A DNA stretch of 64,000 nt from Agromyces italicus DSM 16388 (lineage in GTDB: Bacteria; Actinomycetota; Actinomycetes; Actinomycetales; Microbacteriaceae): the NCBI RefSeq assembly GCF_000421545.1, contig NZ_ATXF01000001.1:20562-84561 (forward strand), given 5' to 3'. Below the pieces are notes generated by a model. That model was not told where the DNA came from. It worked only from the letters and a program-made list of their open reading frames with translations, and made no database searches. Below are positions 43,175 to 53,157 of the stretch, one piece after another (positions within the stretch are counted from its first letter, which is position 1; each line of letters starts with the position of its first letter). The position numbers were made by a program, and so were the translations under genes.

Positions 43175-43200
43175 CGCCCCGGGTCGGTCGACCCGGGGCG
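43175..43200. terminator. Terminator hairpin between the GatD-like and DUF7455 genes
   Basis: 11-12 bp perfect stem (43175-43186 with 43189-43200), a tight 2-4 nt loop, followed by TTCTCTCGT. Between convergent genes. Confidence 0.75.
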
Positions 43201-43225
43201 TTCTCTCGTGTGCTCGGTGCGGCGC

Positions 43226-43462
43226 TCAGCGCTTGTCGTCCGCGAGCAGGCGACTCGACTCGTCGTGCCAGCTATGCGCGATCTGCGAGAGCTTCTCCTG
43301 GTGCTTGCGACCGTGGTGCGCGCAGAAGAGGAGTTCGCCGCTCGCGACGACGACGCGGATGTACGCCTGCGCACCGCATGCATCGCAGCGGTCGAGCGCG
43401 GTGAGCTCGTAGGGGGTCTCGAGTTCATCGACCGCACCGGTGGTCTCGGTGTACTGGGTCAT
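43226..43462 (-). CDS. Small zinc-binding DUF7455 protein
   Basis: 78 residues from ATG 43462, with a strong ggaggagg ribosome site. It has LTALDRCDACGAQAYIRVVV and LLFCAHHGRKHQEKL, so CxxC and CxHH could bind one zinc; it ends in a DESSRLLADDKR tail. This matches the short actinobacterial DUF7455 family found next to sigA and gyrB/parE genes. Function unknown. Confidence 0.8.
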   Translation of the reverse strand: MTQYTETTGAVDELETPYELTALDRCDACGAQAYIRVVVASGELLFCAHHGRKHQEKLSQIAHSWHDESSRLLADDKR

Positions 43463-43590
43463 GGCTCCTCCTCCGTTGCTCACGAATCTCCGTTCATCAA
43501 TGAAAACACGCTCGGCGCCGGCCCCGTTCCATGCGGCCGGGCATTTCGCTCAGCGCGTAGCGCCTGCGCGCGGGTGTCGGCGGCGCTCAC

Positions 43591-43596
43591 TAGGCT
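43591..43596 (+). promoter_or_regulatory. -10 box of the parE gene
   Basis: TAGGCT, 8 nt before GTG 43605, leaving a leader of at most a few nucleotides. Confidence 0.5.
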
Positions 43597-43604
43597 TGTT
43601 CGAC

Positions 43605-45683
43605 GTGAGCTCCGACTATTCCGCCCGCCATCTCTCCGTCCTCGAAGGGCTCGAGGCGGTGCGCAAGCGCCCCGGCATGTACATCGGCTCGACCGACTCG
43701 CGCGGACTCATGCACTGCGTCTGGGAGATCATCGACAACGCGGTCGACGAGGCACTCGGGGGCCACGGTTCCGAGATCGGCGTGGTCCTCCATCCCGACG
43801 GCAGCGTCGAGGTGCGCGACCGTGCCCGCGGCATCCCCGTCGACGTCGAGCCGAAGACGGGCCTCACCGGCGTCGAGGTCGTCTTCACGAAGCTCCACGC
43901 CGGCGGCAAGTTCGGCTCGGGCTCGTACGCGGCGTCCGGTGGCCTTCACGGCGTCGGCGCGTCGGTCGTGAACGCCCTCTCCGAGCGGCTCGACGTGGAG
44001 GTCGACCGCGACGGCAAGACCTTCGCGATGTCGTTCCACCGCGGGGAGCCGGGCATCTTCTCCGATTCGGGCGCTCCGTCACCCGACGCGCCGTTCGCCC
44101 CCTTCGAGGAGCGAAGCGAACTCCGCGTCGTCGGCAAGGTCAAGAAGGGCGTCACGGGCACCCGCATCCGCTACTGGGCAGATCGGCAGATCTTCACGAA
44201 GGGCGCCGAGTTCCTGACGGACGAGCTTCTGGGGCGCGCACGGCAGACCGCCTTCCTGGTACCCGGCCTCGCGATCGATGTGACCGACGAGCGGGGCGAG
44301 ACTCCGCACACGACCTCGTTCCAGTTCGAGGGCGGCATCTCCGAGTTCGTCGATCATCTCGCCCCCGACTCGGGAATCACCGACATCTGGCGACTCAGCG
44401 GCACCGGCGACTTCACCGAAACGGTGCCAGTACTGAGCGAGGGCGGCGCCATGGTGCCGACCGAGCTCACTCGCAGCTGCGACGTCGACATCGCGCTGCG
44501 CTGGGGCACCGGCTACGACACCGTCGTGCGCTCCTTCGTCAACATCATCGCGACGCCGAAGGGCGGCACCCACCAGACCGGGTTCGACCAGGGCCTCCTC
44601 AAGTTCCTCCGGCAGCAGGTCGAGCAGAACGCGCGCCGCCTCAAGGCGGGTAACGACAAGCTCGACAAAGATGACGTGCTCGCCGGTCTCACCGCCGTGA
44701 TCACCGTGCGCCTGCCCGAGCCGCAGTTCGAGGGCCAGACGAAAGAGGTGCTCGGCACCCCGGCCGTGCGCAGCATCGTCTCGAGCGTGCTCACCAAAGA
44801 GCTGGGCGCCCGGTTCGCCTCGACGAAGCGCGACGACAAGACGCAGTCGGCACTGCTGCTCGACAAGGTCGTCGCCGAGATGAAGTCGCGCATCTCGGCC
44901 CGAGCGCACAAAGAGACCCAGCGTCGCAAGAACGCGCTCGAGAGCTCGTCGCTCCCGGCCAAGCTCGTCGACTGCCGCTCGAACGACGTGGCCCACAGCG
45001 AGCTCTTCATCGTCGAGGGCGACTCGGCACTCGGTACGGCCAAGCTCGCCCGTGACAGCGAACACCAGGCTCTGCTGCCGATCCGGGGCAAGATCCTGAA
45101 CGTGCAGAAGGCGAGCGTCGCCGACATGCTCGGCAACGCCGAGTGCGCCTCGATCATCCAGGTCATCGGCGCGGGGTCGGGGCGAAGCTTCGACCTCGCG
45201 CAGGCACGCTACGGCAAGGTGATCCTGATGGCCGACGCTGACGTCGACGGCGCGCACATCCGGACGCTGCTGCTCACCCTCTTCTTCCGCTACATGCGCC
45301 CGATGATCGAAGAGGGGCGCGTCTTCGCCGCCGTGCCGCCCTTGCATCGTGTGGTCGTCATGAACCCGGGCTCGAAGCCCAATGAGACGATCTACACCTA
45401 CTCGGAGGCCGAGCTGAAGAGCGTGCTGACGGGGCTCGACCGGCAGAAGAAGCGCTATCAAGACCCCATTCAGCGGTACAAGGGCCTCGGTGAGATGGAC
45501 GCCGACCAGCTTGCGACGACCACGATGGACCGTCGGCACCGCACCCTTCGCCGAGTCGGCATCGGCGACGCCGAGAACGCCGGGCGCGTCTTCGAACTGC
45601 TCATGGGCAATGAGGTGGCGCCGCGCAAGGAGTTCATCATCGAGAGCTCCGACGCGCTCGAGCGCGACCGCATCGACGCTTGA
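43605..45683 (+). CDS. parE: DNA topoisomerase IV subunit B (ParE/GyrB-type)
   Basis: 692 residues from GTG 43605. GHKL ATPase domain: EAVRKRPGMYIGST, WEIIDNAVDEAL, SGGLHGVGASVVNAL. Toprim domain: ELFIVEGDSALGTAK, LPIRGKILNVQKAS, MADADVDGAHIRTLLLTLFF, and the C-terminal RYKGLGEMDADQL. With ParC it decatenates chromosomes. The true gyrB is not in the window; pairing with the convergent parC-like gene supports topo IV, although this branch could also be called a second gyrase B. Confidence 0.9.
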   Translation: MSSDYSARHLSVLEGLEAVRKRPGMYIGSTDSRGLMHCVWEIIDNAVDEALGGHGSEIGVVLHPDGSVEVRDRARGIPVDVEPKTGLTGVEVVFTKLHAGGKFGSGSYAASGGLHGVGASVVNALSERLDVEVDRDGKTFAMSFHRGEPGIFSDSGAPSPDAPFAPFEERSELRVVGKVKKGVTGTRIRYWADRQIFTKGAEFLTDELLGRARQTAFLVPGLAIDVTDERGETPHTTSFQFEGGISEFVDHLAPDSGITDIWRLSGTGDFTETVPVLSEGGAMVPTELTRSCDVDIALRWGTGYDTVVRSFVNIIATPKGGTHQTGFDQGLLKFLRQQVEQNARRLKAGNDKLDKDDVLAGLTAVITVRLPEPQFEGQTKEVLGTPAVRSIVSSVLTKELGARFASTKRDDKTQSALLLDKVVAEMKSRISARAHKETQRRKNALESSSLPAKLVDCRSNDVAHSELFIVEGDSALGTAKLARDSEHQALLPIRGKILNVQKASVADMLGNAECASIIQVIGAGSGRSFDLAQARYGKVILMADADVDGAHIRTLLLTLFFRYMRPMIEEGRVFAAVPPLHRVVVMNPGSKPNETIYTYSEAELKSVLTGLDRQKKRYQDPIQRYKGLGEMDADQLATTTMDRRHRTLRRVGIGDAENAGRVFELLMGNEVAPRKEFIIESSDALERDRIDA

Positions 45684-45732
45684 GCGGCGTAAGGCCGATC
45701 GATCGCGGCGTCGGCCGCATCCCCTGAACGAT

Positions 45733-45769
45733 GAAGGAGGCGGGAACCGAACGGGTGCCCGCCTCCTTC
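45733..45769. terminator. Bidirectional terminator between parE and parC
   Basis: Perfect 12-bp stem (45733-45744 with 45758-45769), 13-nt loop, ending in a T-rich CTCCTTCT arm. Between convergent genes. Confidence 0.85.
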
Positions 45770-45790
45770 TGCGTGGGAGCACGTCAGCCG

Positions 45791-48268
45791 TCAGCCGACG
45801 CGGCGACCCACCGCCGAGACGACCGACTCGAGCGGCTGGCCCGAGCCGTCGCGCTTCGCACCCGGGTCGGGCAGTTCGCGCGTACTGCCGTCGGGGCCGA
45901 CGGCGAGTGCGGGGGAGGGGCCGACCCAGGCGAGGTGGAGTGCGTCTTCGCCCTTCAGGAACCGTTGGGCCCGCACACCGCCGGTCGCGCGGCCCTTGGC
46001 CGGGAACTCGGCGAACTCGCTCACCTTCGCGCTGCCGGGGTCGGTGCCGAGCAGCGTGTCGGTCGAGGCGGCCACGGTCACGACGACGCAGCCGACGGCC
46101 TGGTCGCCCGAGATGCTCGTGAAGTGGATCACGTGCGCTCCCGAACCGAGGTTGATGCCCGCCATGCCGCCCGCCGCGCAGCCCTGCGGACGCACCGAAG
46201 TCGCGGGGAAACGCAGCAACTGCGCGTCCGAGGCGACGAACACGAGTTCGTCGGACTCGTCGCCCTGTACGGCTCCGACGACTTCGTCGCCGGCCTTGAG
46301 TCCGATGACCTCGAATTCGGGCTTGTTCGGGTAGCCGCCCGTCGCGACGCGCTTCACGATTCCCTGCTTCGTGCCGATGGCGATCGACCGCTCGGCGGCG
46401 AGCGACACGATCGCGAGCACCCGCTCGTCGCGGTTGGGGAGCGCGAGGTAATCGGCGACCTTCACGCCGGCGCCGAGCTGCACCGAGGTGGGCGGCAGCA
46501 TCGGCAGGTCGACGGGCGTGAATCGGATGAGTCGGCCGCGGCTGGTCACCGCGCCGATCTCGGCCCGGCTCGTCGTGTCGAGGGTCGACGCGATCGCATC
46601 GTGCTTGCTGCGACGGGCGGGCACGGTGATCGTCGGCGCGCCCGCTGCACCCTCGGGCAGATCGACGCGCGCGATGCGGCCCGTCACCGAGAGGAACACC
46701 CGGCACGGGACGTTGGCGACCTCGAGGGCGGCCGCGGCCGCGCGCTTCGCCGCGGCGCCCGCGATCGAGGGACGTGCGTCGGTGAGCAGCGTGCGGCGGG
46801 GGGTGCCGTAGCGTTCGGCCGTCTCGGCGAGTTCGTCGGAGACGAGGGCCTCGATGCGGTGACGGCTGGCGAGCAGTGCCTCGAGCTCGGCGATCTCGGC
46901 GCGCAGCTTGTCGCGCTCGGCCTCGAGTTCGATGCGCGAGAACTTCGTCAGCCGGCGCAGCTGCAGCTCGAGGATGTACTCGGCCTGCACCTGACTGAGA
47001 TCGAAGACCTCCATCAGGCGGCTGCGGGCGGCCGCGGTGTCGTCGGAGCCGCGGATGAGCTGGATGACCTCGTCGATGTCGAGGATCGCGACGAGCAGCC
47101 CGTCGACGAGGTGCAGCCGCTCGCGCCGACGCGCGAGTCGATACTCGGAGCGGCGCGTGACGACCGAGATGCGATGACCGACGTACACCTGGAGGAGTTC
47201 GCGCAGGCCGAGCGTCTGGGGGCCACCGTCGACGAGCGCGACGTTGTTGATGTTGAAGGAGTCTTCGAGCGGGGTCAGCCGATAGAGCTGCTCGAGCACC
47301 GCGTCGGGGCTGAACCCGGTCTTGATGCCGATGACGAGCCGCAGGCCGTTGGTGCGGTCGGTGAGGTCGGTGACGTCGGAGATGCCGTTGATCTTCTTGG
47401 CGTTGACGCCGTCTTTGATCTTCTCGATGACCTTCTCGGGCCCGACGAGGTACGGCAGCTCGGTGACCACCAGCCCGGTCTTGCGGGCCGTGATCTGCTC
47501 GACCGAGACCTTCGCGCGCGTCTTGAAGCTGCCGCGACCCGTCGCATATGCGTCTTTCACCCCGGCGAGGCCGACGATCGTGCCGCCCGTGGGCAGGTCG
47601 GGCCCCGGCACGAACTCCATGAGCTCGTCGAGGGTGGCGTCGGGATTGGCGATGAGGTGGCGGGCCGCGCCGACGACCTCGATGAGGTTGTGCGGGGCCA
47701 TGTTCGTGGCCATGCCGACGGCGATGCCGGCCGCGCCGTTCACGAGCAGGTTCGGGTACGCCGCGGGCAGCACCTCGGGCTGGGTGAGCTGGGCGTCGTA
47801 GTTCGGAACGAAGTCGACGACGTCTTCGTCGAGCCCCTCGGTCATGGCGAGCGCCGTGGCGGCGAGTCGTGCCTCGGTGTACCGGGGGGCGGCGGGGCCG
47901 TCGTCGAGTGAGCCGAAGTTGCCGTGTCCGTCGATGAGCGGCACGCGCAGCGTGAAGGCCTGCGCCATGCGCACGAGGGCGTCGTAGATGGCGGTGTCGC
48001 CGTGCGGGTGCAGCTTGCCCATGACCTCGCCGACGACGCGCGCCGACTTCACGTGGCCCTTGTCTGGCCGGAGGCCCATCGCGCTCATCTGGTACAGGAT
48101 GCGCCGCTGCACGGGCTTCAGCCCGTCACGGGCGTCTGGCAGGGCTCGCGAGTAGATCACCGAATAGGCGTACTCGAGGAACGAGCCCTGCATCTCGGTG
48201 GCGACGTCGACGTCTTCGATGTGCTCGACGATCGGTTCGTCGGCGGGCTGCGATTTGGCTCGGGTCAT
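45791..48268 (-). CDS. parC: DNA topoisomerase IV subunit A (ParC/GyrA-type)
   Basis: 825 residues from ATG 48268. Breakage-reunion domain: [19 protein letters not shown], the catalytic Tyr130 in [11 protein letters not shown], quinolone-region [17 protein letters not shown]. The C-terminal six-bladed beta-propeller is present but shows no QRGGRG GyrA box, which favours topo IV over gyrase. It converges with parE instead of forming a parE-parC operon, and shares the terminator with it. Confidence 0.9.
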   Translation of the reverse strand: MTRAKSQPADEPIVEHIEDVDVATEMQGSFLEYAYSVIYSRALPDARDGLKPVQRRILYQMSAMGLRPDKGHVKSARVVGEVMGKLHPHGDTAIYDALVRMAQAFTLRVPLIDGHGNFGSLDDGPAAPRYTEARLAATALAMTEGLDEDVVDFVPNYDAQLTQPEVLPAAYPNLLVNGAAGIAVGMATNMAPHNLIEVVGAARHLIANPDATLDELMEFVPGPDLPTGGTIVGLAGVKDAYATGRGSFKTRAKVSVEQITARKTGLVVTELPYLVGPEKVIEKIKDGVNAKKINGISDVTDLTDRTNGLRLVIGIKTGFSPDAVLEQLYRLTPLEDSFNINNVALVDGGPQTLGLRELLQVYVGHRISVVTRRSEYRLARRRERLHLVDGLLVAILDIDEVIQLIRGSDDTAAARSRLMEVFDLSQVQAEYILELQLRRLTKFSRIELEAERDKLRAEIAELEALLASRHRIEALVSDELAETAERYGTPRRTLLTDARPSIAGAAAKRAAAAALEVANVPCRVFLSVTGRIARVDLPEGAAGAPTITVPARRSKHDAIASTLDTTSRAEIGAVTSRGRLIRFTPVDLPMLPPTSVQLGAGVKVADYLALPNRDERVLAIVSLAAERSIAIGTKQGIVKRVATGGYPNKPEFEVIGLKAGDEVVGAVQGDESDELVFVASDAQLLRFPATSVRPQGCAAGGMAGINLGSGAHVIHFTSISGDQAVGCVVVTVAASTDTLLGTDPGSAKVSEFAEFPAKGRATGGVRAQRFLKGEDALHLAWVGPSPALAVGPDGSTRELPDPGAKRDGSGQPLESVVSAVGRRVG

Positions 48269-48343
48269 CCGTATTCTCTGTGCCGTGCGTGCGGGGCACG
48301 CGGGGGAACGGGGGCGCGCCCGGCCTGTGCCAGACTGGGCGCG

Positions 48344-49492
48344 ATGTCTGCCATGCTACCGGTGCCCGCCGACACGGCCCCGCGCCTCACCGCAGTGCTC
48401 GGCAGTTCGCTCGCGAGCCTCACCGGGGCTGCGAACCCGCTCGGGTTCGCCCGGGCCCGGAGCGCGGTCGTCGTGCTCGTCGATGGGCTCGGGGCGGCGA
48501 ACCTGCGGCAGCGCGCCGGCCACGCCCGTCACCTCGCGGGCAGCATGGCGAAGCGCGATGTCATCCAGACCGTCTTCCCCTCGACGACGGCGGCCGCGCT
48601 CGCGAGCCTCACCACCGGCGTGATGCCGGGTGCCCACGGACTCGTCGGCTACCGCACCCTCGACCCCGCGCACGACCGGCTCGTGAACCAGTTGAACGGC
48701 TGGGACGACGGCATGCGCCCCGAGACCTGGCAGTTGCGAGCGACGATCTTCGAGACCGCCGCGGCCGAGGGGGTCGACGCGGTCGCGATCGGGGCGCCGC
48801 GCTACGCCGACTCGGGCTTCACCCGGGCGGTGCTGCGGGGGGCGAGGTACGTGCCGGGCCTTCGCATGGCCGATCGGTTCGAGGCGGCACTCGGCGTGCT
48901 CGACGGGGGAGCGCCGGCCCTCATCTACCTCTACGTCCCCGAACTCGATCAGGCCGCCCATGCAGACGGCTGGGAGTCGGACCGCTGGCTGGGTCTGCTC
49001 GAGCAGCTCGACGCCGAGGTGGCGGCGTTCGAACGGCGGATGCCACGGGGCACGGGCCTGCTCGTCGCCGCGGACCACGGCGTGGTCGACGTGCCCGGCC
49101 ACCGCCATGTCTTCGTCGACGCGAAGCCCGAACTCGTCGACGGCGTCCGCCATGTCGGCGGCGAGCCGCGGTTCCTCCACCTCTACTTCGAGGACTCCCT
49201 CGGTGCGGTGCCGCGGGCGCGGCTCGTCGAGCACTGGCGCGCAGCGGAGTCGGGTCGATCGTGGGTGATGACGCGCGAGGAGGTGATCGCCGCAGGGCTC
49301 TTCGGCGAGGTCGCGTCCGAAGTGGAGCCGCGCATCGGAGATCTCCTCGTCGCCGCGCGATCCGGCATCGCCTACTACGACCGGCGTGCCGCCGATCGGC
49401 AGGCGGAGACGATGATCGGCCAGCACGGCTCGCTCAGCGACGAAGAGGTGCGGGTACCGCTGATCCGCCGCGGCGCGTACGAGCGCTCCTGA
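48344..49492 (+). CDS. Nucleotide pyrophosphatase/phosphodiesterase-like alkaline phosphatase family protein
   Basis: 382 residues from ATG 48344; ATG 48353 is an alternative. Metal-dependent NPP/alkaline phosphatase fold: [16 protein letters not shown] (first Asp ligand), [20 protein letters not shown] (nucleophile Thr or Ser), [16 protein letters not shown] (Asp and His) and [15 protein letters not shown] (Asp, His). No signal peptide or membrane helix, so cytosolic. The substrate is unknown, likely a phosphodiester. A CAGACT box lies 7 nt before the start. Convergent with DUF3043 over a long palindrome. Confidence 0.85.
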   Translation: MSAMLPVPADTAPRLTAVLGSSLASLTGAANPLGFARARSAVVVLVDGLGAANLRQRAGHARHLAGSMAKRDVIQTVFPSTTAAALASLTTGVMPGAHGLVGYRTLDPAHDRLVNQLNGWDDGMRPETWQLRATIFETAAAEGVDAVAIGAPRYADSGFTRAVLRGARYVPGLRMADRFEAALGVLDGGAPALIYLYVPELDQAAHADGWESDRWLGLLEQLDAEVAAFERRMPRGTGLLVAADHGVVDVPGHRHVFVDAKPELVDGVRHVGGEPRFLHLYFEDSLGAVPRARLVEHWRAAESGRSWVMTREEVIAAGLFGEVASEVEPRIGDLLVAARSGIAYYDRRAADRQAETMIGQHGSLSDEEVRVPLIRRGAYERS

Positions 49493-49512
49493 CGTCGCCG
49501 AAACGCGCGGAA

Positions 49513-49538
49513 GCCACGTGGCCGGCCGGCCACGTGGC
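49513..49538. terminator. 26-bp perfect palindrome, bidirectional terminator
   Basis: Perfectly self-complementary over 26 bp, arms starting GCCACGTGGCC, between two convergent genes; the right arm continues into GGCATCCGCG. Confidence 0.7.
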
Positions 49539-49558
49539 ATCCGCGAGGTTCGAATCGA

Positions 49559-50143
49559 TCAGGCGGGGTACTTGCCGCGCTTGACCTGGGGCTTCGGCAG
49601 GCGGAGCGGACGCAGCTGGAGCGCGCGCATCGCCGCGTACCAGCGGACCTTCTCGACCTTGTCGGCGCCGAACTTCGCCGCGAGCTTGCGGGTCAGCACC
49701 TGGCCGAGGATGATCACATCGACCACCGCGACGAGGAAGAACGCCCAGAGGGACATGATGCCGATGGCCTGGACCTCGGCGCTCGGGATGAACGTCAGGA
49801 TGATGACGGCGAACATGACGGGGATGAGTACCTCGCCGATGCTGAACCGGGCGTCGACATAGTCGCGGACGTACTTCTTCTGCGGACCGCGGTCACGGGC
49901 CGGAAGGTATCGCTCGTCGCCCATCGCCATGCCGACCCGGGCCTTCTCGCGGGCATCGGCGGCCTTCGCGCGCGCCTGCTTGGCCGCCTCTTTGCGGTCG
50001 TTCGGCACGAGCGGCCGCTTGTTGGCGGCCTCGCGTTCGGCGCGCGTCGGAGTCGGCGCGCCCTTGCCTCCCTTGAGGCGTGCCTGGGTCTCTTCGAGCG
50101 TCTCGGCGCTCGGCTGCTCGGTGCTGTTGGGTTGCTTTGCCAC
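49559..50143 (-). CDS. DUF3043 membrane protein
   Basis: 194 residues from GTG 50143. Residues 1-85 are hydrophilic and highly charged (LKGGKGAPTPTRAEREAANKR, DRKEAAKQARAKAADARE), followed by RDYVDARFSIGEVLIPVM and two transmembrane helices (about 105-125 and 128-150), then a basic tail. Fits the actinobacterial DUF3043 family; function unknown. Divergent from the M20 peptidase, whose start is 36 bp away. Confidence 0.85.
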   Translation of the reverse strand: MAKQPNSTEQPSAETLEETQARLKGGKGAPTPTRAEREAANKRPLVPNDRKEAAKQARAKAADAREKARVGMAMGDERYLPARDRGPQKKYVRDYVDARFSIGEVLIPVMFAVIILTFIPSAEVQAIGIMSLWAFFLVAVVDVIILGQVLTRKLAAKFGADKVEKVRWYAAMRALQLRPLRLPKPQVKRGKYPA

Positions 50144-50166
50144 GGGGTCCTCGAATCGGTTCCCCT

Positions 50167-50172
50167 TAAGAT
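50167..50172 (+). promoter_or_regulatory. -10 box of the M20 peptidase gene (leaderless layout)
   Basis: TAAGAT, 7 nt before ATG 50180. Confidence 0.55.
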
Positions 50173-50179
50173 TACCGGC

Positions 50180-51625
50180 ATGACCGACTCTCTCCCCACT
50201 GTCGCCGGAGCCGATGCGGCGAACGCGCAGGTCGAGGCGATCCGTGCGGCCGTCGCCGATGGATTCCCGTCGACGATCGCCGACCTGACCGACCTCGTGA
50301 AGATCCCCTCGGTGTCGTGGCCCGCCTTCGACCCGGCCAATCTCCAGGCGAGCGCCGAGGCCGTCGCCGAGCTCGTGCGCGGGCTCGACGTCTTCGACCT
50401 CGTCGACGTCCGTCGTGCGCCGGTGGCCGGCGCCGAGCACGACGACGACCCGCAGCTCGGCTCCCCGGCGGTGATCGCGCACCGCGCCGCGCGCAACGGC
50501 CGGCCGACGGTGCTGCTCTACGCGCACCACGACGTGCAGCCGCCCGGGCGCGACGAAGACTGGGACTCGGCCCCGTTCGAACCGACGCTCCGCGGCGACC
50601 GCCTCTACGGTCGAGGCGCCGCCGACGACAAGGCCGGGATCATGGCGCACGTCGGCGCGATCCGCGCCCTCACCTCGGTGCTCGGGCACGACCTCGACCT
50701 CGGCATCGCGCTCTTCATCGAAGGCGAGGAGGAGTACCTCTCGCAGTCCTTCGGCAACTTCCTGCACGCGCACCGCGAACTCCTCGAGGCCGATGCGATC
50801 ATCGTCGCCGACTCGGGCAATTGGGATCTCGAGACCCCCGCGATCACCGTCGCGCTCCGCGGCGCGGTCGCGTTCAACCTCCGCATCGACACCCTCGCGC
50901 ACGCCTCGCACTCGGGGATGTTCGGCGGGGCGGTGCCCGACGCGATGTTCGCGGCCATCCGCCTGCTCGACACGCTCTGGGCCGCCGACGGCTCGGTCGC
51001 GGTCGACGGGCTCGCCTCGGCCGGACTCGAGACGCCCGAGTACGACGAGGCGCAGCTCCGCGCCGAGACGGGCCTGCTCGAGGGCGTCACCCCGATCGGC
51101 AACGACACGATCCTCTCGCGCATCTGGTCGCAGCCCGCCATCACCATCACCGGCATCGACGCGCCCGACATCGCGAACGCGTCGAACACGCTGGTGCCCG
51201 GGGTCCGGGTGCGTGTCAGCGCGCGCGTCGCCCCCGGCCAGGACGCACGCGAAGCCTACGAGGCGATCCGCGCGCACCTCGAGCGGAACGCGCCGTTCGG
51301 CGCCAGACTCGCCTTCGACGACGTCGACACCGGGCAGCCGTTCCTCGTCGACACGAGCGGATGGGCGGTCGCCGAGACCCGCGGTGCGATGGAGGACGCC
51401 TGGGGAAGGCCCGCCGTCGAGATCGGCGTCGGCGGGTCCATCCCGTTCATCGCCGAGCTGGTCGAGGAGTTCCCGTCGGCGCAGATCCTGGTGACCGGCG
51501 TCGAAGACCCCGACTCGCGCGCGCACAGCCCGAACGAGTCGTTGCACCTCGGCGTCTTCCAGCGGGCGCTGCTCGCCGAGGCGCTGTTCCTCGCGCGACT
51601 CGACGCGCGAGAGGAGGATTCCTGA
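50180..51625 (+). CDS. M20-family dipeptidase
   Basis: 481 residues from ATG 50180; TAAGAT 7 nt upstream gives a leaderless layout. M20 metallopeptidase: VLLYAHHDVQPPG (first zinc His), GRGAADDKAGIMAHVGAI (bridging Asp), LFIEGEEEYLSQSFG (catalytic Glu and Glu ligand), IIVADSG (Asp), and the lid domain RIDTLAHASHSGMFGG. The final His is in RAHSPNESLHL. Likely cuts dipeptides or N-acyl amino acids in the cytosol; the substrate cannot be read. Confidence 0.9.
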   Translation: MTDSLPTVAGADAANAQVEAIRAAVADGFPSTIADLTDLVKIPSVSWPAFDPANLQASAEAVAELVRGLDVFDLVDVRRAPVAGAEHDDDPQLGSPAVIAHRAARNGRPTVLLYAHHDVQPPGRDEDWDSAPFEPTLRGDRLYGRGAADDKAGIMAHVGAIRALTSVLGHDLDLGIALFIEGEEEYLSQSFGNFLHAHRELLEADAIIVADSGNWDLETPAITVALRGAVAFNLRIDTLAHASHSGMFGGAVPDAMFAAIRLLDTLWAADGSVAVDGLASAGLETPEYDEAQLRAETGLLEGVTPIGNDTILSRIWSQPAITITGIDAPDIANASNTLVPGVRVRVSARVAPGQDAREAYEAIRAHLERNAPFGARLAFDDVDTGQPFLVDTSGWAVAETRGAMEDAWGRPAVEIGVGGSIPFIAELVEEFPSAQILVTGVEDPDSRAHSPNESLHLGVFQRALLAEALFLARLDAREEDS

Positions 51626-51704
51626 GGGCTTCCAGCCGTCGGTCGGGTTCCGGCGGTTACCATGGGATGAGGATCACGCGTTTCCAGACGCATCGAGGAG
51701 AGAC

Positions 51705-52055
51705 ATGAGCGACACGATCACCGACACCACGCACGGCGTGAAGCTGAGCGACCCCGCCGCCGACAAGGTGCGCAGCCTGCTCACGCAGGAGGGTCGCGAC
51801 GACCTGCGCCTGCGCGTCGCAGTGCAGCCGGGCGGCTGCTCGGGGCTGATCTATCAGCTGTACTTCGACGAGCGCCTGCTCGACGGCGATGCCGTCGTCG
51901 ACTTCGAGGGTGTCGAGGTCGTCGTCGACAAGATGAGCGTGCCCTACCTCGACGGAGCCTCGATCGACTTCGAGGACTCGATCCAGAAGCAGGGCTTCAC
52001 GATCGACAACCCCAACGCGCAGGGAAGCTGCGCGTGCGGTGACTCGTTCCACTGA
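51705..52055 (+). CDS. erpA: Iron-sulfur cluster insertion protein ErpA/HesB type
   Basis: 116 residues from ATG 51705, with a gaggagag ribosome site. A-type carrier: the three Fe-S ligand Cys lie in VQPGGCSGLIYQLYF and near the end in GSCACGDSFH. It delivers [Fe-S] clusters to apoproteins, and its place just before the cta genes fits supply to respiratory proteins such as the Rieske protein. Followed by a good intrinsic terminator, so it is its own unit. Confidence 0.93.
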   Translation: MSDTITDTTHGVKLSDPAADKVRSLLTQEGRDDLRLRVAVQPGGCSGLIYQLYFDERLLDGDAVVDFEGVEVVVDKMSVPYLDGASIDFEDSIQKQGFTIDNPNAQGSCACGDSFH

Positions 52056-52076
52056 GCCATACGCCATCCCGCCGAG

Positions 52077-52112
52077 AGGAGGCCGCGAAATGCGGCCTCC
52101 TTTCGTGTTTTC
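52077..52112 (+). terminator. Intrinsic terminator of erpA
   Basis: 10-bp perfect stem (52077-52086 with 52092-52101), GAAAT loop, followed by TTTCGTGTTTT, the best rho-independent terminator in the window. Confidence 0.9.
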
Positions 52113-52190
52113 TGCAGATCGAGGGTGATTTTCGGGCCGCGGCGCGCCCGACACCGCACCCGGATGCACACCTCGGGGGCGGAGTCGGAG

Positions 52191-52254
52191 TAGGCTAGAC
52201 AACGATCAACGCGCTTCGCTGTGAAGCGCCTTCGAGTCTCCCGAAAGGTCACCG
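52191..52254 (+). promoter_or_regulatory. ctaC promoter -10 box and leader with hairpin
   Basis: TAGGCT at 52191-52196, then about 50 nt of leader with a 7-bp hairpin GCGCTTC/GAAGCGC (52211-52229) and a cgaaagg ribosome site before GTG 52255. Unlike many genes here, ctaC has a real 5' leader. Confidence 0.45.
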
Positions 52255-53157
52255 GTGCGCCACAATCGCCGTCTCCGATGGGCTGCAATTCCGATCGCAG
52301 CGTCACTCAGCCTCGTACTCGCCGGGTGCACGCAGGCTCAGTTGAACGGATTCCTCCCCGGCTTCGTCGAGGGCGAGGCACCGGTCACGAACCACACCGA
52401 GCGAGTCTCGGGCCTGTGGGTCACCTCGTGGATCGTGCTGCTCATCGTCGGTGTCATCACCTGGGGTCTGACGATCTGGGCGGTCATCGCGTACCGCCGT
52501 CGCAAGGGCCAGACGGGCCTGCCGGTGCAGCTGCGCTACAACATGCCGATCGAGGTGTTCTACACGATCGTGCCCCTGATCCTCGTGCTCGGGTTCTTCG
52601 CGTTCACCGCGCGTGACCAGCAGGCGATCGAGCAGCGCTTCGCCGAAGACGAGGTCGAGGTCAAGGTCGAGGTCATCGCCAAGCAGTGGGCGTGGGACTT
52701 CAACTACGTGAACGAAGACGTCTACTCGCCCGGCATCCAGGGCCAGCTCGACGACGAGGGCCCCAAGGGCTCGCTCGTCCAGTCCGAGCTGCCGACCCTG
52801 TACCTGCCCGTGGGCAAGAACGTCGAGATCGAGCTCGAGTCGCGCGACGTCATCCACTCGTTCTGGGTCGTCGACTTCCTCTACAAGAAAGACATGTTCC
52901 CGGGCAAGACGAACTACATGTCGTTCGTCCCCGAGCGCGAGGGCACCTACGCCGGCAAGTGCGCCGAGCTCTGCGGCGAGTACCACTCGCTCATGCTCTT
53001 CAATGTCGAGGTCGTCTCCGAGGCCGAGTACGAGGACTACATCGAGTCGCTCCGCGAGGCGGGCCAGGAGGGCCAGCTGTCGAGCGAGTACGACCGAAAT
53101 CAGAACATGCCCGGCACGGGCGCGCCTGAACTGAATGAGGAGCACGAAGCCGAATGA
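52255..53157 (+). CDS. ctaC: Cytochrome c oxidase subunit II
   Basis: 300 residues from GTG 52255. Lipoprotein signal with lipobox LVLAGC (Cys25), two membrane helices (about 55-80 and 98-120), then the periplasmic CuA domain. CuA ligands: DVIHSFW (His) and [14 protein letters not shown] (two Cys, His, Met). It takes electrons from the QcrC/cytochrome cc1 of the bc1-aa3 supercomplex. The stop overlaps ctaD by 4 nt (ATGA). Confidence 0.96.
   Translation: MRHNRRLRWAAIPIAASLSLVLAGCTQAQLNGFLPGFVEGEAPVTNHTERVSGLWVTSWIVLLIVGVITWGLTIWAVIAYRRRKGQTGLPVQLRYNMPIEVFYTIVPLILVLGFFAFTARDQQAIEQRFAEDEVEVKVEVIAKQWAWDFNYVNEDVYSPGIQGQLDDEGPKGSLVQSELPTLYLPVGKNVEIELESRDVIHSFWVVDFLYKKDMFPGKTNYMSFVPEREGTYAGKCAELCGEYHSLMLFNVEVVSEAEYEDYIESLREAGQEGQLSSEYDRNQNMPGTGAPELNEEHEAE

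Noticed and set aside
44079..47911. Large open frames antisense to parE (minus) and parC (plus)
   Set aside because: Low-complexity shadows; topoisomerase motifs are on the opposite strand in each case.
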